Source of the DNA: Vibrio sp. Of7-15
Lineage (GTDB): Bacteria; Pseudomonadota; Gammaproteobacteria; Enterobacterales; Vibrionaceae
Assembly: GCF_022347565.1 (NCBI RefSeq)
Contig: NZ_JAKRGH010000003.1
Span: forward strand, 1-64,000
Reading direction: 5' to 3'
Length of the DNA stretch: 64,000 nucleotides
Shown: positions 1 through 7,180 of the stretch, in pieces
How the letters are laid out: each line of letters starts with the position of its first letter
How positions within the stretch are numbered: the stretch's first letter is position 1
Program-made: the position numbers and the translations under genes
The notes under the pieces: generated by a model
What the model was told of the DNA's origin: nothing
Seen by the model: only the letters and a program-made list of their open reading frames with translations
The model's database searches: none

Positions 1-33
1 TATGAGCAGCAGTTACAGTTATTAAAGGACTGA
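1..33 (+). CDS. 3' end of an unidentified gene (partial)
   Basis: Frame 1 reads YEQQLQLLKD and then a TGA stop at 31-33. It is followed directly by two hairpins, the second with a T-run, which fits the end of a transcription unit. Only ten residues are inside the window, so no product can be named. It is equally possible that this short open frame is chance. Confidence 0.3.
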   Translation, partial: YEQQLQLLKD

Positions 34-43
34 TAGCGTGGTC

Positions 44-60
44 GCCCCCTTCTAGGGGGC
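44..60 (+). repeat. GC-rich hairpin
   Basis: A perfect 7-bp inverted repeat (GCCCCCT / AGGGGGC) with a 3-nt loop lies 10 nt after the stop of the partial gene. There is no T-run directly behind it. It may be an mRNA-stabilising stem or a companion to the terminator that follows at 73-101. Confidence 0.5.
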
Positions 61-72
61 TATATTGCAAAA

Positions 73-101
73 CCGCCTTCTAAGAAGGCGGATATTTTTT
101 A
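73..101 (+). terminator. Rho-independent terminator
   Basis: CCGCCTTC and GAAGGCGG form a perfect 8-bp stem with a 3-nt loop, followed by a T-rich tract (ATATTTTTTAT). This is a textbook intrinsic terminator for the gene ending at 33. It lies just before the truncated GGDEF fragment, so that fragment has little room for a promoter of its own. Confidence 0.75.
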
Positions 102-110
102 TCTCAATCA

Positions 111-371
111 AGAACAGATCGTGATGCGTTAAGCACTATAGCGAGAAAGCTGATTAAGTGCTGTAGCCAATCGGTACCTTGCGGGCGCGGGCGGTTCATT
201 GAGGTGTCTGCCAGTGTGGGAGTGGTAGTGATGCGCGCGGATATCATCGACGTAAAAATGCTGATCCAAGAAGCTGACATTGCGATGTATCAAGTGAAAA
301 ATGAAGGCAAAGGAAATTTTGTGTTTGCAGAAGATGTAAAAAAGCAGACTGAAACTGATCAGTCTGCGTAA
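111..371 (+). pseudogene. GGDEF-domain C-terminal remnant
   Basis: The open frame ending at the TAA at 369-371 encodes VSASVGVVV and then ADIAMYQVKNEGKGNFVF. These match the last third of a GGDEF (diguanylate cyclase) domain: the SxG strand and the ADxAMYxxKxxGxxx helix. The frame is closed by a stop at 81-83 and has no plausible start codon with a ribosome-binding site. The GG(D/E)EF signature, the nucleotide-binding half and any sensor domain are missing. It is therefore best read as the tail of a deleted cyclase gene, cut off by whatever brought the terminator at 73-101 next to it. It cannot make an active cyclase. Recombination or decay are both possible causes. Confidence 0.6.
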
Positions 372-380
372 TAGGGTATT

Positions 381-683
381 TTAGTTGGTTAATTGGACAT
401 CAAATGGATACCAAGTAAGCTCAATGGTTTCTCGGCGTGAAAACATGTCCATGTGTTTATCGATGATCGACTGCTGCATTTGTAGCTGATCTTGTTGGCT
501 GGCTTGGCAATGAATCACTAATTGTGAATCTGTGGCCGTCATAGTGCATAGGCCAACTGGAAAATCCACTTTGCCTTCGGTTTCGGTCCAATTTGCGGGT
601 ACTTTTCGGGCAAAGTGGCGGCATAAAACCACTAGGTATTTTTTAGCATGTTCAGAGTGAATGGTGGCGGTAGATTGAAACAT
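381..683 (-). CDS. DUF2218 family small protein
   Basis: This 100-aa protein has no signal peptide or membrane segment. Its sequence (CRHFARKVPANW, then VDFPVGLCTM, then a basic C-terminal half) fits the DUF2218 family, whose members are about 90-100 aa. The function of the family is not established. It is the last gene of the minus-strand iron-siderophore operon, starting 49 nt after the ATPase gene stops, which suggests co-transcription and an iron-related cytoplasmic role by association only. No terminator was found between it and the GGDEF remnant. The assignment is from memory of the family pattern. Confidence 0.75.
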   Translation of the reverse strand: MFQSTATIHSEHAKKYLVVLCRHFARKVPANWTETEGKVDFPVGLCTMTATDSQLVIHCQASQQDQLQMQQSIIDKHMDMFSRRETIELTWYPFDVQLTN

Positions 684-732
684 AGTGCTTCCTAGTTTGT
701 GTCAACGTTATTGTTATTCGGTGTAAGTAAAA

Positions 733-1500
733 TTAAATGGCTCTGTCTGCGATAATGTGCGGGTAGCTTTGCGAGCAGCGCTCAATGCGCCCTTCAATGC
801 CATACACGTCTTTAAGTAATTCTGGTGTCATGACATTTTTAGTGGCTCCAAAGGTTGCCGTATTATTGGGTTGTAAAATTAATAAATAATCGCAAGAGCG
901 TAATGCTAAGTTGATGTCGTGGATGGCCATCAAGCCAATGGCGTTCTTTTCTTTAACGTTGGCTTTCAGGGCATTAATGACCTTTAATTGCCAGCGAATA
1001 TCCAAAGCACTAGTGGGTTCATCGAGCAGTAACAGGTCGGGAGATCGAGCCAAAACTTGCGCAATGGCTATCATTTGCCTTTGCCCGCCTGATAACTTGG
1101 TTAAAGGGGTAAAAGCCAGTTCCATAAGTTCAAGCTGAGTAAAAGTTTGTTCTATAGCGAGGTTTATTTCCTTTTTATTAAGGGCACTATCGACGGTTTT
1201 TATGGCGCTGAAGACCACTTCATAGGCAGTAAGCGGAGAAGCTTGTGGCAGCATTTGTGGCACATAACCAATGTGGCGAACTCGTTTATTTAGTGAGAGT
1301 TGATGCAGGGGCGTTTGTCCTAACTGGATTTCCCCTTTACTTGGCTGAAGGCCGGCAATGGAGCGCAATAGGCTTGATTTTCCAACACCATTTGGCCCAA
1401 TAATGGCCACTAAACTGCCTTGACGGATTTCTGGAACCGTTAAGTCTTGGAATAAAAAATGGTTTTTATACCCGATTTCCAGCTGTGATAAATTCAACAT
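733..1500 (-). CDS. Iron-siderophore ABC transporter, ATP-binding protein
   Basis: This 255-aa ATPase energises import of a ferric siderophore across the inner membrane. Walker A is GPNGVGKSS (about residues 35-43), the signature is LSGGQRQ, Walker B is LLLLDEPTSALD, and the H-loop histidine follows in MAIHDINLAL. Length and motifs fit the FepC/FecE/FhuC class. Its ATG overlaps the stop of the upstream permease gene by one base (TAATG), so translation is probably coupled. The permease and binding-protein genes lie immediately upstream and complete the importer. The exact siderophore cannot be read from the sequence. Confidence 0.93.
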   Translation of the reverse strand: MLNLSQLEIGYKNHFLFQDLTVPEIRQGSLVAIIGPNGVGKSSLLRSIAGLQPSKGEIQLGQTPLHQLSLNKRVRHIGYVPQMLPQASPLTAYEVVFSAIKTVDSALNKKEINLAIEQTFTQLELMELAFTPLTKLSGGQRQMIAIAQVLARSPDLLLLDEPTSALDIRWQLKVINALKANVKEKNAIGLMAIHDINLALRSCDYLLILQPNNTATFGATKNVMTPELLKDVYGIEGRIERCSQSYPHIIADRAI

Positions 1501-2585
1501 TAAGACTGCCTCGCACGAGTGATGATCAATATCATGAACAGTGGGATGCCAACTAAAGAAGTCACAATGCCAATGGGTAAAATAATACCTGGGATAAGGG
1601 ACTTACTGGCAATAGACGCCATCGACATCATTAGTGCGCCACACAAGGCACTGGCTGGTAGAAAAAAACGATGATCTTCACCAATTAGTAGACGGGCAAT
1701 ATGAGGCCCCACCAAACCGATAAAACCAATCTCTCCGACAAAAGCAATGCTGACCGCAGTTAATAAGCTGACACGAATCATGAGTTTGAGTCGTAAGGAT
1801 TCGACGGAAATACCGCTAGAGCGAGCATGATCTTCACCGCAGCGTAATAGAGTCATGGCCCATGCATTTCGTATCGAAAAAGGCAAACAAATGGCAAATA
1901 CGACGGCGACAATGACAATGTTGTCCCACGTAGCACGAGCAAGACTGCCCATGGTCCAAAATACGATCTGTTGTAAGGTATCTTCACTGCTTAAAAATTG
2001 CAGGAATGACACCATGGCATTAAGGGCAAAAAACATGGAGATGCCAAATAAAACCACGGTGCCCACTTGGGCTCCAAAGTGGTTAGCTAACAGCAAAATA
2101 ATGGCGGTAGACAGAAGCGCAAATACAAAGGCGGAAGCGGGGACAATGTAAGTGCTGCTGATTCCAGACCAGTTCCAGTCAAACACTAAGGCGAAGGCGG
2201 CACCTAGTGTGGCAGCAGCAGAAACCCCCAACGTAAAAGGGCTGGCAAGTGGATTGTTTAGTGCGGTTTGCATTTCGGCTCCAGCCAGTCCGAGTGCTGC
2301 GCCCACTACAACAGCCATTAAAGAGTAGGGGAGGCGAACTTGAAATAAGATCACTTCCTCACCGCGAGATAAGTTTTCTGATTGAAAGAGCCCCAGAACG
2401 ACGGTACTGAAGTCCATTGCGGAAGGGCCAGAAGCAAGATCAACCAAAAGAGCCAATACAGTGCATAACATTAATGCCCCCATTAACTGTACTCGGCGTT
2501 TAATCAGTTGATGATAAGTCGTTTCAATATCGAAACGACTTGAAGGTTGTGTACTACTTTGTGTTGTTTGAGCCTGAACAGACAT
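1500..2585 (-). CDS. Iron-siderophore ABC transporter, FecCD-type permease
   Basis: This 361-aa protein is a polytopic inner-membrane permease of the FecCD/BtuC family. It has many hydrophobic helices, an N-terminal segment GASAMDFSTVV-like after TM1, and the family landmarks RLPYSLMAVVVGAALGLAGA, NPLASPFTLGVSAAA and GFIGLVGPHIARLL (the ATPase-coupling region). The family usually works as a dimer with ~10 helices per subunit. A longer frame reaches 2633, but the ATG at 2585 is preferred. It follows AAAGG at good spacing and avoids overlapping the binding-protein gene, which ends at 2603. The upstream 16 codons are probably untranslated. Confidence 0.92.
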   Translation of the reverse strand: MSVQAQTTQSSTQPSSRFDIETTYHQLIKRRVQLMGALMLCTVLALLVDLASGPSAMDFSTVVLGLFQSENLSRGEEVILFQVRLPYSLMAVVVGAALGLAGAEMQTALNNPLASPFTLGVSAAATLGAAFALVFDWNWSGISSTYIVPASAFVFALLSTAIILLLANHFGAQVGTVVLFGISMFFALNAMVSFLQFLSSEDTLQQIVFWTMGSLARATWDNIVIVAVVFAICLPFSIRNAWAMTLLRCGEDHARSSGISVESLRLKLMIRVSLLTAVSIAFVGEIGFIGLVGPHIARLLIGEDHRFFLPASALCGALMMSMASIASKSLIPGIILPIGIVTSLVGIPLFMILIITRARQS

Positions 2586-2602
2586 ATCAACAAACCTTTT
2601 GT

Positions 2603-3745
2603 TTATTTTGAAACGGCATCTAGCTGAGCCCAATACGTACCTTGGTAAGCAATAGGCAGAAATTTTTCATGCATGGTTTTTAATGTGGCTTCAGGGTTTA
2701 GTTGGCTAAAATCGTCTGGGTAGAACCATTTGGCCATTTGCTGAATAGCGGCTACGTGAAGGGGGGTGTTATAGAAATGGTGCCAGATGGAGTAGGCTTG
2801 GCCATGTTCAATACTGCTGAGGTACTCTAGTTTATACACACCAATGGCATTTTTTAGTGATTGCTGAGCTTGTTGCTGGTTAACGGCGGCACCTAATGCC
2901 ACTCGCGGTGACTGTTTTGCTAAAGATTTGGACGAACCAATGGCTGTAGCAATGTAGATGTCAGGTTGGTTGGTGAGTAAGTATTCGTAATTCATCACCC
3001 CAGCAATACCCGGAATAATAGGCTTGGAAATGTTATTGCCGCCCGCAAAGTCAATTAAGTGGCCAAGCATGCCATCAACCATGGTTTCACAGCATTCGTT
3101 ACTGAGCCCAACTCGGCTATGAATAAAGACAGTTGGCTTGGGTGTTTTCAGTTTGTTAACGATCGCACTGACTTTATCCATCTCTTGTTGGTAAAACTGA
3201 TTAAATTGCGCTGCTTGTTGTTCTTTACCTAAGACTTCCCCCAGTAAGGTGATGCTCTTTTTGGTGTTTTTCAGTGGCTCTCGACGGAAATCAATGAAAA
3301 TCACGGCAATGCCAGCGGCTTCCAGTTGATTAATAATGTTTTTATTTCGAGCACCAGGACCGTGTCCTTCAATACCAAAAATGGCTAAGTCCGCGCCACT
3401 GGTAATGGCTTTCTCGACACTGAATGTACTGGCATCACTCCGGCCGATAACGGGTATGTTGGCAAGTTGAGGGAATTTGTCGAGATACAGCTGGTAGCTG
3501 TCGGGATCCATACGTTTATAATCACCAACGGTGGCAGTGATCCTATCAAGTACTTGCTCTTGTTCTAAAATAGCCATGGTCGGAATAAACCGTCCTTCAC
3601 CCAAAATAATACGCTTAACGTTTTCGGGAACCTCTACCGTTCGGCCAACCACATCGGTAACGGTTTTTGCGGCAAGAGCAGCAGGGCTCAGCAGCGAAGA
3701 AATGATGAAAGTACTGATTAGACTAAATGAAGATAAGAGTTTCAT
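2603..3745 (-). CDS. Iron-siderophore ABC transporter, periplasmic substrate-binding protein
   Basis: This 380-aa protein is exported by a signal peptide (MKLLSSFSLISTF..., cleavage near SPAALAA). It begins with TVTDVVGRTVEVPENVKRII, the typical opening of the class III periplasmic binding fold (PF01497) that delivers ferric siderophores or haem to FecCD permeases. The expected later segments such as NQPDIYIATA are present. The start at 3745 is chosen because AAGGA lies six bases upstream. The ATG two codons earlier overlaps that ribosome-binding site. The gene sits between the TonB receptor and the permease. The ligand cannot be deduced from sequence. Confidence 0.9.
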   Translation of the reverse strand: MKLLSSFSLISTFIISSLLSPAALAAKTVTDVVGRTVEVPENVKRIILGEGRFIPTMAILEQEQVLDRITATVGDYKRMDPDSYQLYLDKFPQLANIPVIGRSDASTFSVEKAITSGADLAIFGIEGHGPGARNKNIINQLEAAGIAVIFIDFRREPLKNTKKSITLLGEVLGKEQQAAQFNQFYQQEMDKVSAIVNKLKTPKPTVFIHSRVGLSNECCETMVDGMLGHLIDFAGGNNISKPIIPGIAGVMNYEYLLTNQPDIYIATAIGSSKSLAKQSPRVALGAAVNQQQAQQSLKNAIGVYKLEYLSSIEHGQAYSIWHHFYNTPLHVAAIQQMAKWFYPDDFSQLNPEATLKTMHEKFLPIAYQGTYWAQLDAVSK

Positions 3746-3770
3746 TGGCATCCTTGTGATAAGTAATGAA

Positions 3771-3803
3771 GCCCAGTTGTGCGCATTTAAGGCAAAACTG
3801 GGC
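3771..3803 (-). repeat. Hairpin between receptor and ABC transporter genes
   Basis: GCCCAGTT and AACTGGGC form a perfect 8-bp inverted repeat with a 17-nt loop. It lies in the 78-nt gap between the receptor stop and the binding-protein start. No T-run follows on either strand. It could partially terminate transcription or protect the receptor mRNA, giving more receptor than importer. Confidence 0.5.
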
Positions 3804-3823
3804 TGAATAGAGTGAATGAATAA

Positions 3824-5854
3824 CTAGAATTGATATGAGGCCGATACTTTTACGTTTCGTCCTGGCTCAAAGTCTGTACTGTCAAATCCGCGGGCTTCCC
3901 CAGAGCGTGAAGCATGAGAGGCATAATGCTCATTTAATAGATTGTCGACACCAAAGGTCAGCATCAGTCCATCGACTTGATGAGGAGCCCATTGGGCAAA
4001 TAGGTTGTGTACGGAGTAACTTTCTTTTACAGGCGCGTTAGTCAAGACATTGTCTTCTTCTAGAACGAACTGAGAGGTTAACCCAACGTACAGATCTAAC
4101 TCATAAAAGCTGTAATCAAGAGTTAAACCAATGGCGTCACCAATATCGCTGCTGCGGCCATTTGAATCTAAGATCGGAGTGCCGTGAATGATGCTTTCAT
4201 TGTCTGATTTGGAATAAGAGAGTTTTGAGCTGAACGCGTCGTAGCCATAAAATACGCTGGCCTCAAAGCCTTTTATCTCGACATCTCCATCGTTATAGAT
4301 GTCATATTGCTTAGAGGCTGAGTTGTACTCTGTTCGGATGTAATCATCAATTTCAGTTTTAAACACAGTTAAGTTAGTCGCAAAACTGTGTTCACCAGAA
4401 TTGCGCTGGAAGCGAAACCCTGCTTGGGTATTAAGGCCAGATTCGTGCGTAATGTTCTCTGATAAATGCGCCACATTTTGATATTTGATGAAGGTTTCAA
4501 GCAGCTCGGGGGCTTTAAATAACTCTTTGGCACTGATGAAAAACGTTAGCTCATCTGTTGCTTGGTAATCTGCAGCTAAAGCCCAAGTGACATCATTAAA
4601 GGATTTATCACTGGTAACGGCTTTACGTTGGAAGTCGTCAAAGCGCACGCCTGGAGTGACGGAGATGGCATCCGTAAGCTGAATTTTGTCTTCAATAAAG
4701 GCTGCGCTGGATGTGGCTTTCTCATGCATTTGTGGTTGTGGGCCATAGGTGCTTTTACTGTCTTGGCGGTTGTAATCGACTCCGTAGGTGAATTGGTTAT
4801 CAAGGTTACCTAGTGTGATGAAAGATTGTGCAGTAACCGTTGCCCCCGTATTGATGTTATTCGCGTTGTTTTTATGTAAGCGATCGGTTGGCCAGCGAAT
4901 GGTAAGGTTAGATTCATCGCGCATTAAATTCATATCATTACGATAGGCGACAGCTTTTAAAGATAGGGCATCACCTCTATCCATGTCGTAACTTAATGTG
5001 AAGGTATCGCGGTCATAGTTGGTTGGTATAAGAGTGTCTTGAGATAAACCATCGTTGGCACCACCCGACATGTCAGGGCGAGGGTTGTAATCCCCTTCAT
5101 CCCGGTACATATCGTAGCTAAATTGCAGTCTATCTTGATCTGTTGGCTGCCAACCTAGCTTGATGAGTACATTTTGTACTTCACCATCAGCACCGAAAGT
5201 CTCGACACCTTTCCCGTCTTTAAAGTTACCTCTGTCAACGGTATAACCGTAAATCATCGCGTCGATATCTTGGCTTAATTGTCCATACAAAGTGACGGAG
5301 CCTTGGGTGTAGTCGTTACTGCCATAACCGGCATGGAGTCGAGCACCAAACTCTTCATCAGGGCGTAATAAATCACGAGCATTTTTTGTTTCAAATTGCA
5401 CAGAACCACCAATGCCGCCGTGTACCACAGAGTTTGCGCCCACTTGAATATCAGCTGATTTAATGATGTCTGAGTTTAGAGTGAGGTTGCCAATGTGGTG
5501 GAACATATTGGCGTGTTGCGATGCTCCATCTAGGCGGATATCGAGATCTGTTTCATTTAAACCACGAATATTAATACGTTGGTTCACGGAGTGAGTACCG
5601 CCCACATCGACGCCAGGAATATCACGCAATAAATCAGATAAGTGGTCGACTTGCTTAATGGAGATGTCTTCATCACCTAAGTATTCAGAGGAGCTAGAAA
5701 CTTTGGCGGCCCATACCACCACTTCATCAAGGTAGGTGATGTCTTCTTCAGCATAAACGAGCGGGGCTGAAAGGGCTGCGGCAATAGAAAAACTCAGGGG
5801 GGTATAACGTAATAGTTGGGCTTGTTTATTTGTAAAATGAGTACGGCTAAGCAT
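3824..5854 (-). CDS. TonB-dependent outer-membrane siderophore receptor
   Basis: This 676-aa protein has a signal peptide ending near PLVYAEED, a TonB box-like DEVVV just after it, and a plug domain (about residues 45-160) with DIPGVDV, RINIRGLNE and GGSVQFETKNA. A ~22-strand beta-barrel follows, with the closing VKVSASYQF and a terminal Phe. The plug pattern with an FHHIGN element resembles CfrA-like catecholate receptors as I remember them, but the ligand is unproven. A frame from a TTG at 5881 exists. The ATG at 5854 is preferred because TAGGA lies upstream, whereas the TTG is only 3 nt from its purine tract. The gene heads the minus-strand uptake operon behind the Fur box at 5904-5922. 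Confidence 0.92.
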   Translation of the reverse strand: MLSRTHFTNKQAQLLRYTPLSFSIAAALSAPLVYAEEDITYLDEVVVWAAKVSSSSEYLGDEDISIKQVDHLSDLLRDIPGVDVGGTHSVNQRINIRGLNETDLDIRLDGASQHANMFHHIGNLTLNSDIIKSADIQVGANSVVHGGIGGSVQFETKNARDLLRPDEEFGARLHAGYGSNDYTQGSVTLYGQLSQDIDAMIYGYTVDRGNFKDGKGVETFGADGEVQNVLIKLGWQPTDQDRLQFSYDMYRDEGDYNPRPDMSGGANDGLSQDTLIPTNYDRDTFTLSYDMDRGDALSLKAVAYRNDMNLMRDESNLTIRWPTDRLHKNNANNINTGATVTAQSFITLGNLDNQFTYGVDYNRQDSKSTYGPQPQMHEKATSSAAFIEDKIQLTDAISVTPGVRFDDFQRKAVTSDKSFNDVTWALAADYQATDELTFFISAKELFKAPELLETFIKYQNVAHLSENITHESGLNTQAGFRFQRNSGEHSFATNLTVFKTEIDDYIRTEYNSASKQYDIYNDGDVEIKGFEASVFYGYDAFSSKLSYSKSDNESIIHGTPILDSNGRSSDIGDAIGLTLDYSFYELDLYVGLTSQFVLEEDNVLTNAPVKESYSVHNLFAQWAPHQVDGLMLTFGVDNLLNEHYASHASRSGEARGFDSTDFEPGRNVKVSASYQF

Positions 5855-5903
5855 GGTTGTTATTTTCCTAACGGTGGTCAATCGTCCTTTAGAAAGGCTG
5901 CTT

Positions 5904-5922
5904 TGTAATGATATTTATTCTC
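5904..5922. promoter_or_regulatory. Candidate Fur box
   Basis: TGTAATGATATTTATTCTC matches the 19-bp Fur consensus GATAATGATAATCATTATC at about 14 of 19 positions by hand alignment. It lies between the divergent receptor and AraC regulator genes, where iron-dependent repression would be expected. Fur should therefore repress the receptor operon, and possibly the regulator, when iron is plentiful. Confidence 0.65.
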
Positions 5923-6047
5923 ATTAATGTTATGTTCTGCGCTAATTGATGGAAAGCTTAAAGAGTTATGCGAAATCGCTTTTGTGTTATGAATAAAATC
6001 ATGGCGATATGGAAAGTGAGGATCCGACAAACAAGGCAGAGGGCACA

Positions 6048-7076
6048 ATGGCTGGGATAGCAGTGAATAAAAATCGAGCAGATTCAGTGATTTTGCGCAA
6101 AGTAGTGATGACACGAGTAGAGCAAGAAGATCAAAATATCAAGATAGTGTCGGAGCGTAATCAGCAAAAGGAAATACTTGTTGAAGGGGATTTTGTTTCT
6201 GTTGAGTTTCCCTCGGGTATGTTGGTGCAAGGTGGTAGTACCGTAGAAAAAGCCGATGCGAACGTGCTGGCTAGAGCAAACCCGTGTGTCATTGTCAGTA
6301 TTGTGTTGGAAGGAGAGCTGGAGTTTGGCTATGACGATCGTGAATATTCGTTATCTGCGTGTTCTCAGCAAGAAGGTCACGGTTCAGCCATTATTGTTAA
6401 CCTGAAACGCAGCTGCACTTTTCGCCGGCGAGTAGTGGAAGGCCATGCCATGAGAAAAGTGAATATTATTCTTAAGCCAGAGTGGTTTGAGCGCCAGGGG
6501 ATGAGCCAGAGCGTGAGCCACCGCCAATTTGAGCAGATGTTTTCAGAGCATTTGTCACAATTAGCATGGCAACCACCTCCTGCTGTGGTGCAATTATGTA
6601 ATGAAATTTTAGCGGCCGATAATTCTGATTTGTGGCTACATCACCTTTATATAGAGAACCGAGCTACCCAAGTTGTTTATGAAATGGTGAACCATGTCGT
6701 GGTTCAAGCTAAGAGTAAAGCACAAAAGTTGGGTAATGCAGAGGTGCGCCATACTTATGATGTAATTGCTGATGCAGTGGAATACCTAGAAAGCCACTTA
6801 TTTACTGAGATAAGTTTGGAAGAAGTGGCTAAACATCTCGCCATGAGTGTCAGTGCATTACAGAGAAAGTTTAAACAGGAACTTGGTTTTACCGTGGTGG
6901 ATTATGTACGTAATCGCCGACTAGAAAGTGTGATGGAATCTTTGAAAAAAGAGCGCGTTAGCATCAGTGAAGCAGCTTATATGGCAGGATATAACCACCC
7001 ATCAAACTTTATCACCGCATTTAAGCGTAAGTTTGGTGTTACGCCAGGGGAAATGGTGTCAGAGTCGTTTAGTTAA
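6048..7076 (+). CDS. AraC-family transcriptional regulator of the siderophore locus
   Basis: This 342-aa cytoplasmic regulator has a ligand-sensing N-terminal half and a C-terminal AraC/XylS DNA-binding domain with two helix-turn-helices (EISLEEVAKHLAMSVSALQR, then SISEAAYMAGYNHPSNFITA, ending FKRKFGVTPGE). It resembles PchR-type regulators, which activate a siderophore receptor when the ferric siderophore is present, and its divergent position beside the receptor fits that role. The ATG at 6048 is chosen because GAGGG lies six bases upstream. The frame extends to an ATG at 6009 without a clear ribosome-binding site. The Fur box in the shared intergenic region probably adds iron control. Confidence 0.88.
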   Translation: MAGIAVNKNRADSVILRKVVMTRVEQEDQNIKIVSERNQQKEILVEGDFVSVEFPSGMLVQGGSTVEKADANVLARANPCVIVSIVLEGELEFGYDDREYSLSACSQQEGHGSAIIVNLKRSCTFRRRVVEGHAMRKVNIILKPEWFERQGMSQSVSHRQFEQMFSEHLSQLAWQPPPAVVQLCNEILAADNSDLWLHHLYIENRATQVVYEMVNHVVVQAKSKAQKLGNAEVRHTYDVIADAVEYLESHLFTEISLEEVAKHLAMSVSALQRKFKQELGFTVVDYVRNRRLESVMESLKKERVSISEAAYMAGYNHPSNFITAFKRKFGVTPGEMVSESFS

Positions 7077-7126
7077 CTTGAGACAAATATGTATAAATAA
7101 ACTCAGTTAATTGGATGCGAGAGAAG

Positions 7127-7160
7127 AACAGCCGAGAGCGATCATCGGCTGTTTTTTATT
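7127..7160. terminator. Intrinsic terminator shared by convergent genes
   Basis: AACAGCCGA and TCGGCTGTT form a 9-bp stem with an 8-nt loop, followed by TTTTATTTTTATTTT on the plus strand. The minus strand is less T-rich. It ends the AraC regulator transcript and separates it from the convergent lipoprotein gene ending at 7181. Confidence 0.8.
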
Positions 7161-7180
7161 TTTATTTTCTAGCGTTTTAA

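Noticed and set aside
5878-6114. A 78-codon minus-strand frame over the Fur-box region
   Set aside because: It overlaps the regulator start and promoter region and encodes no recognisable protein.
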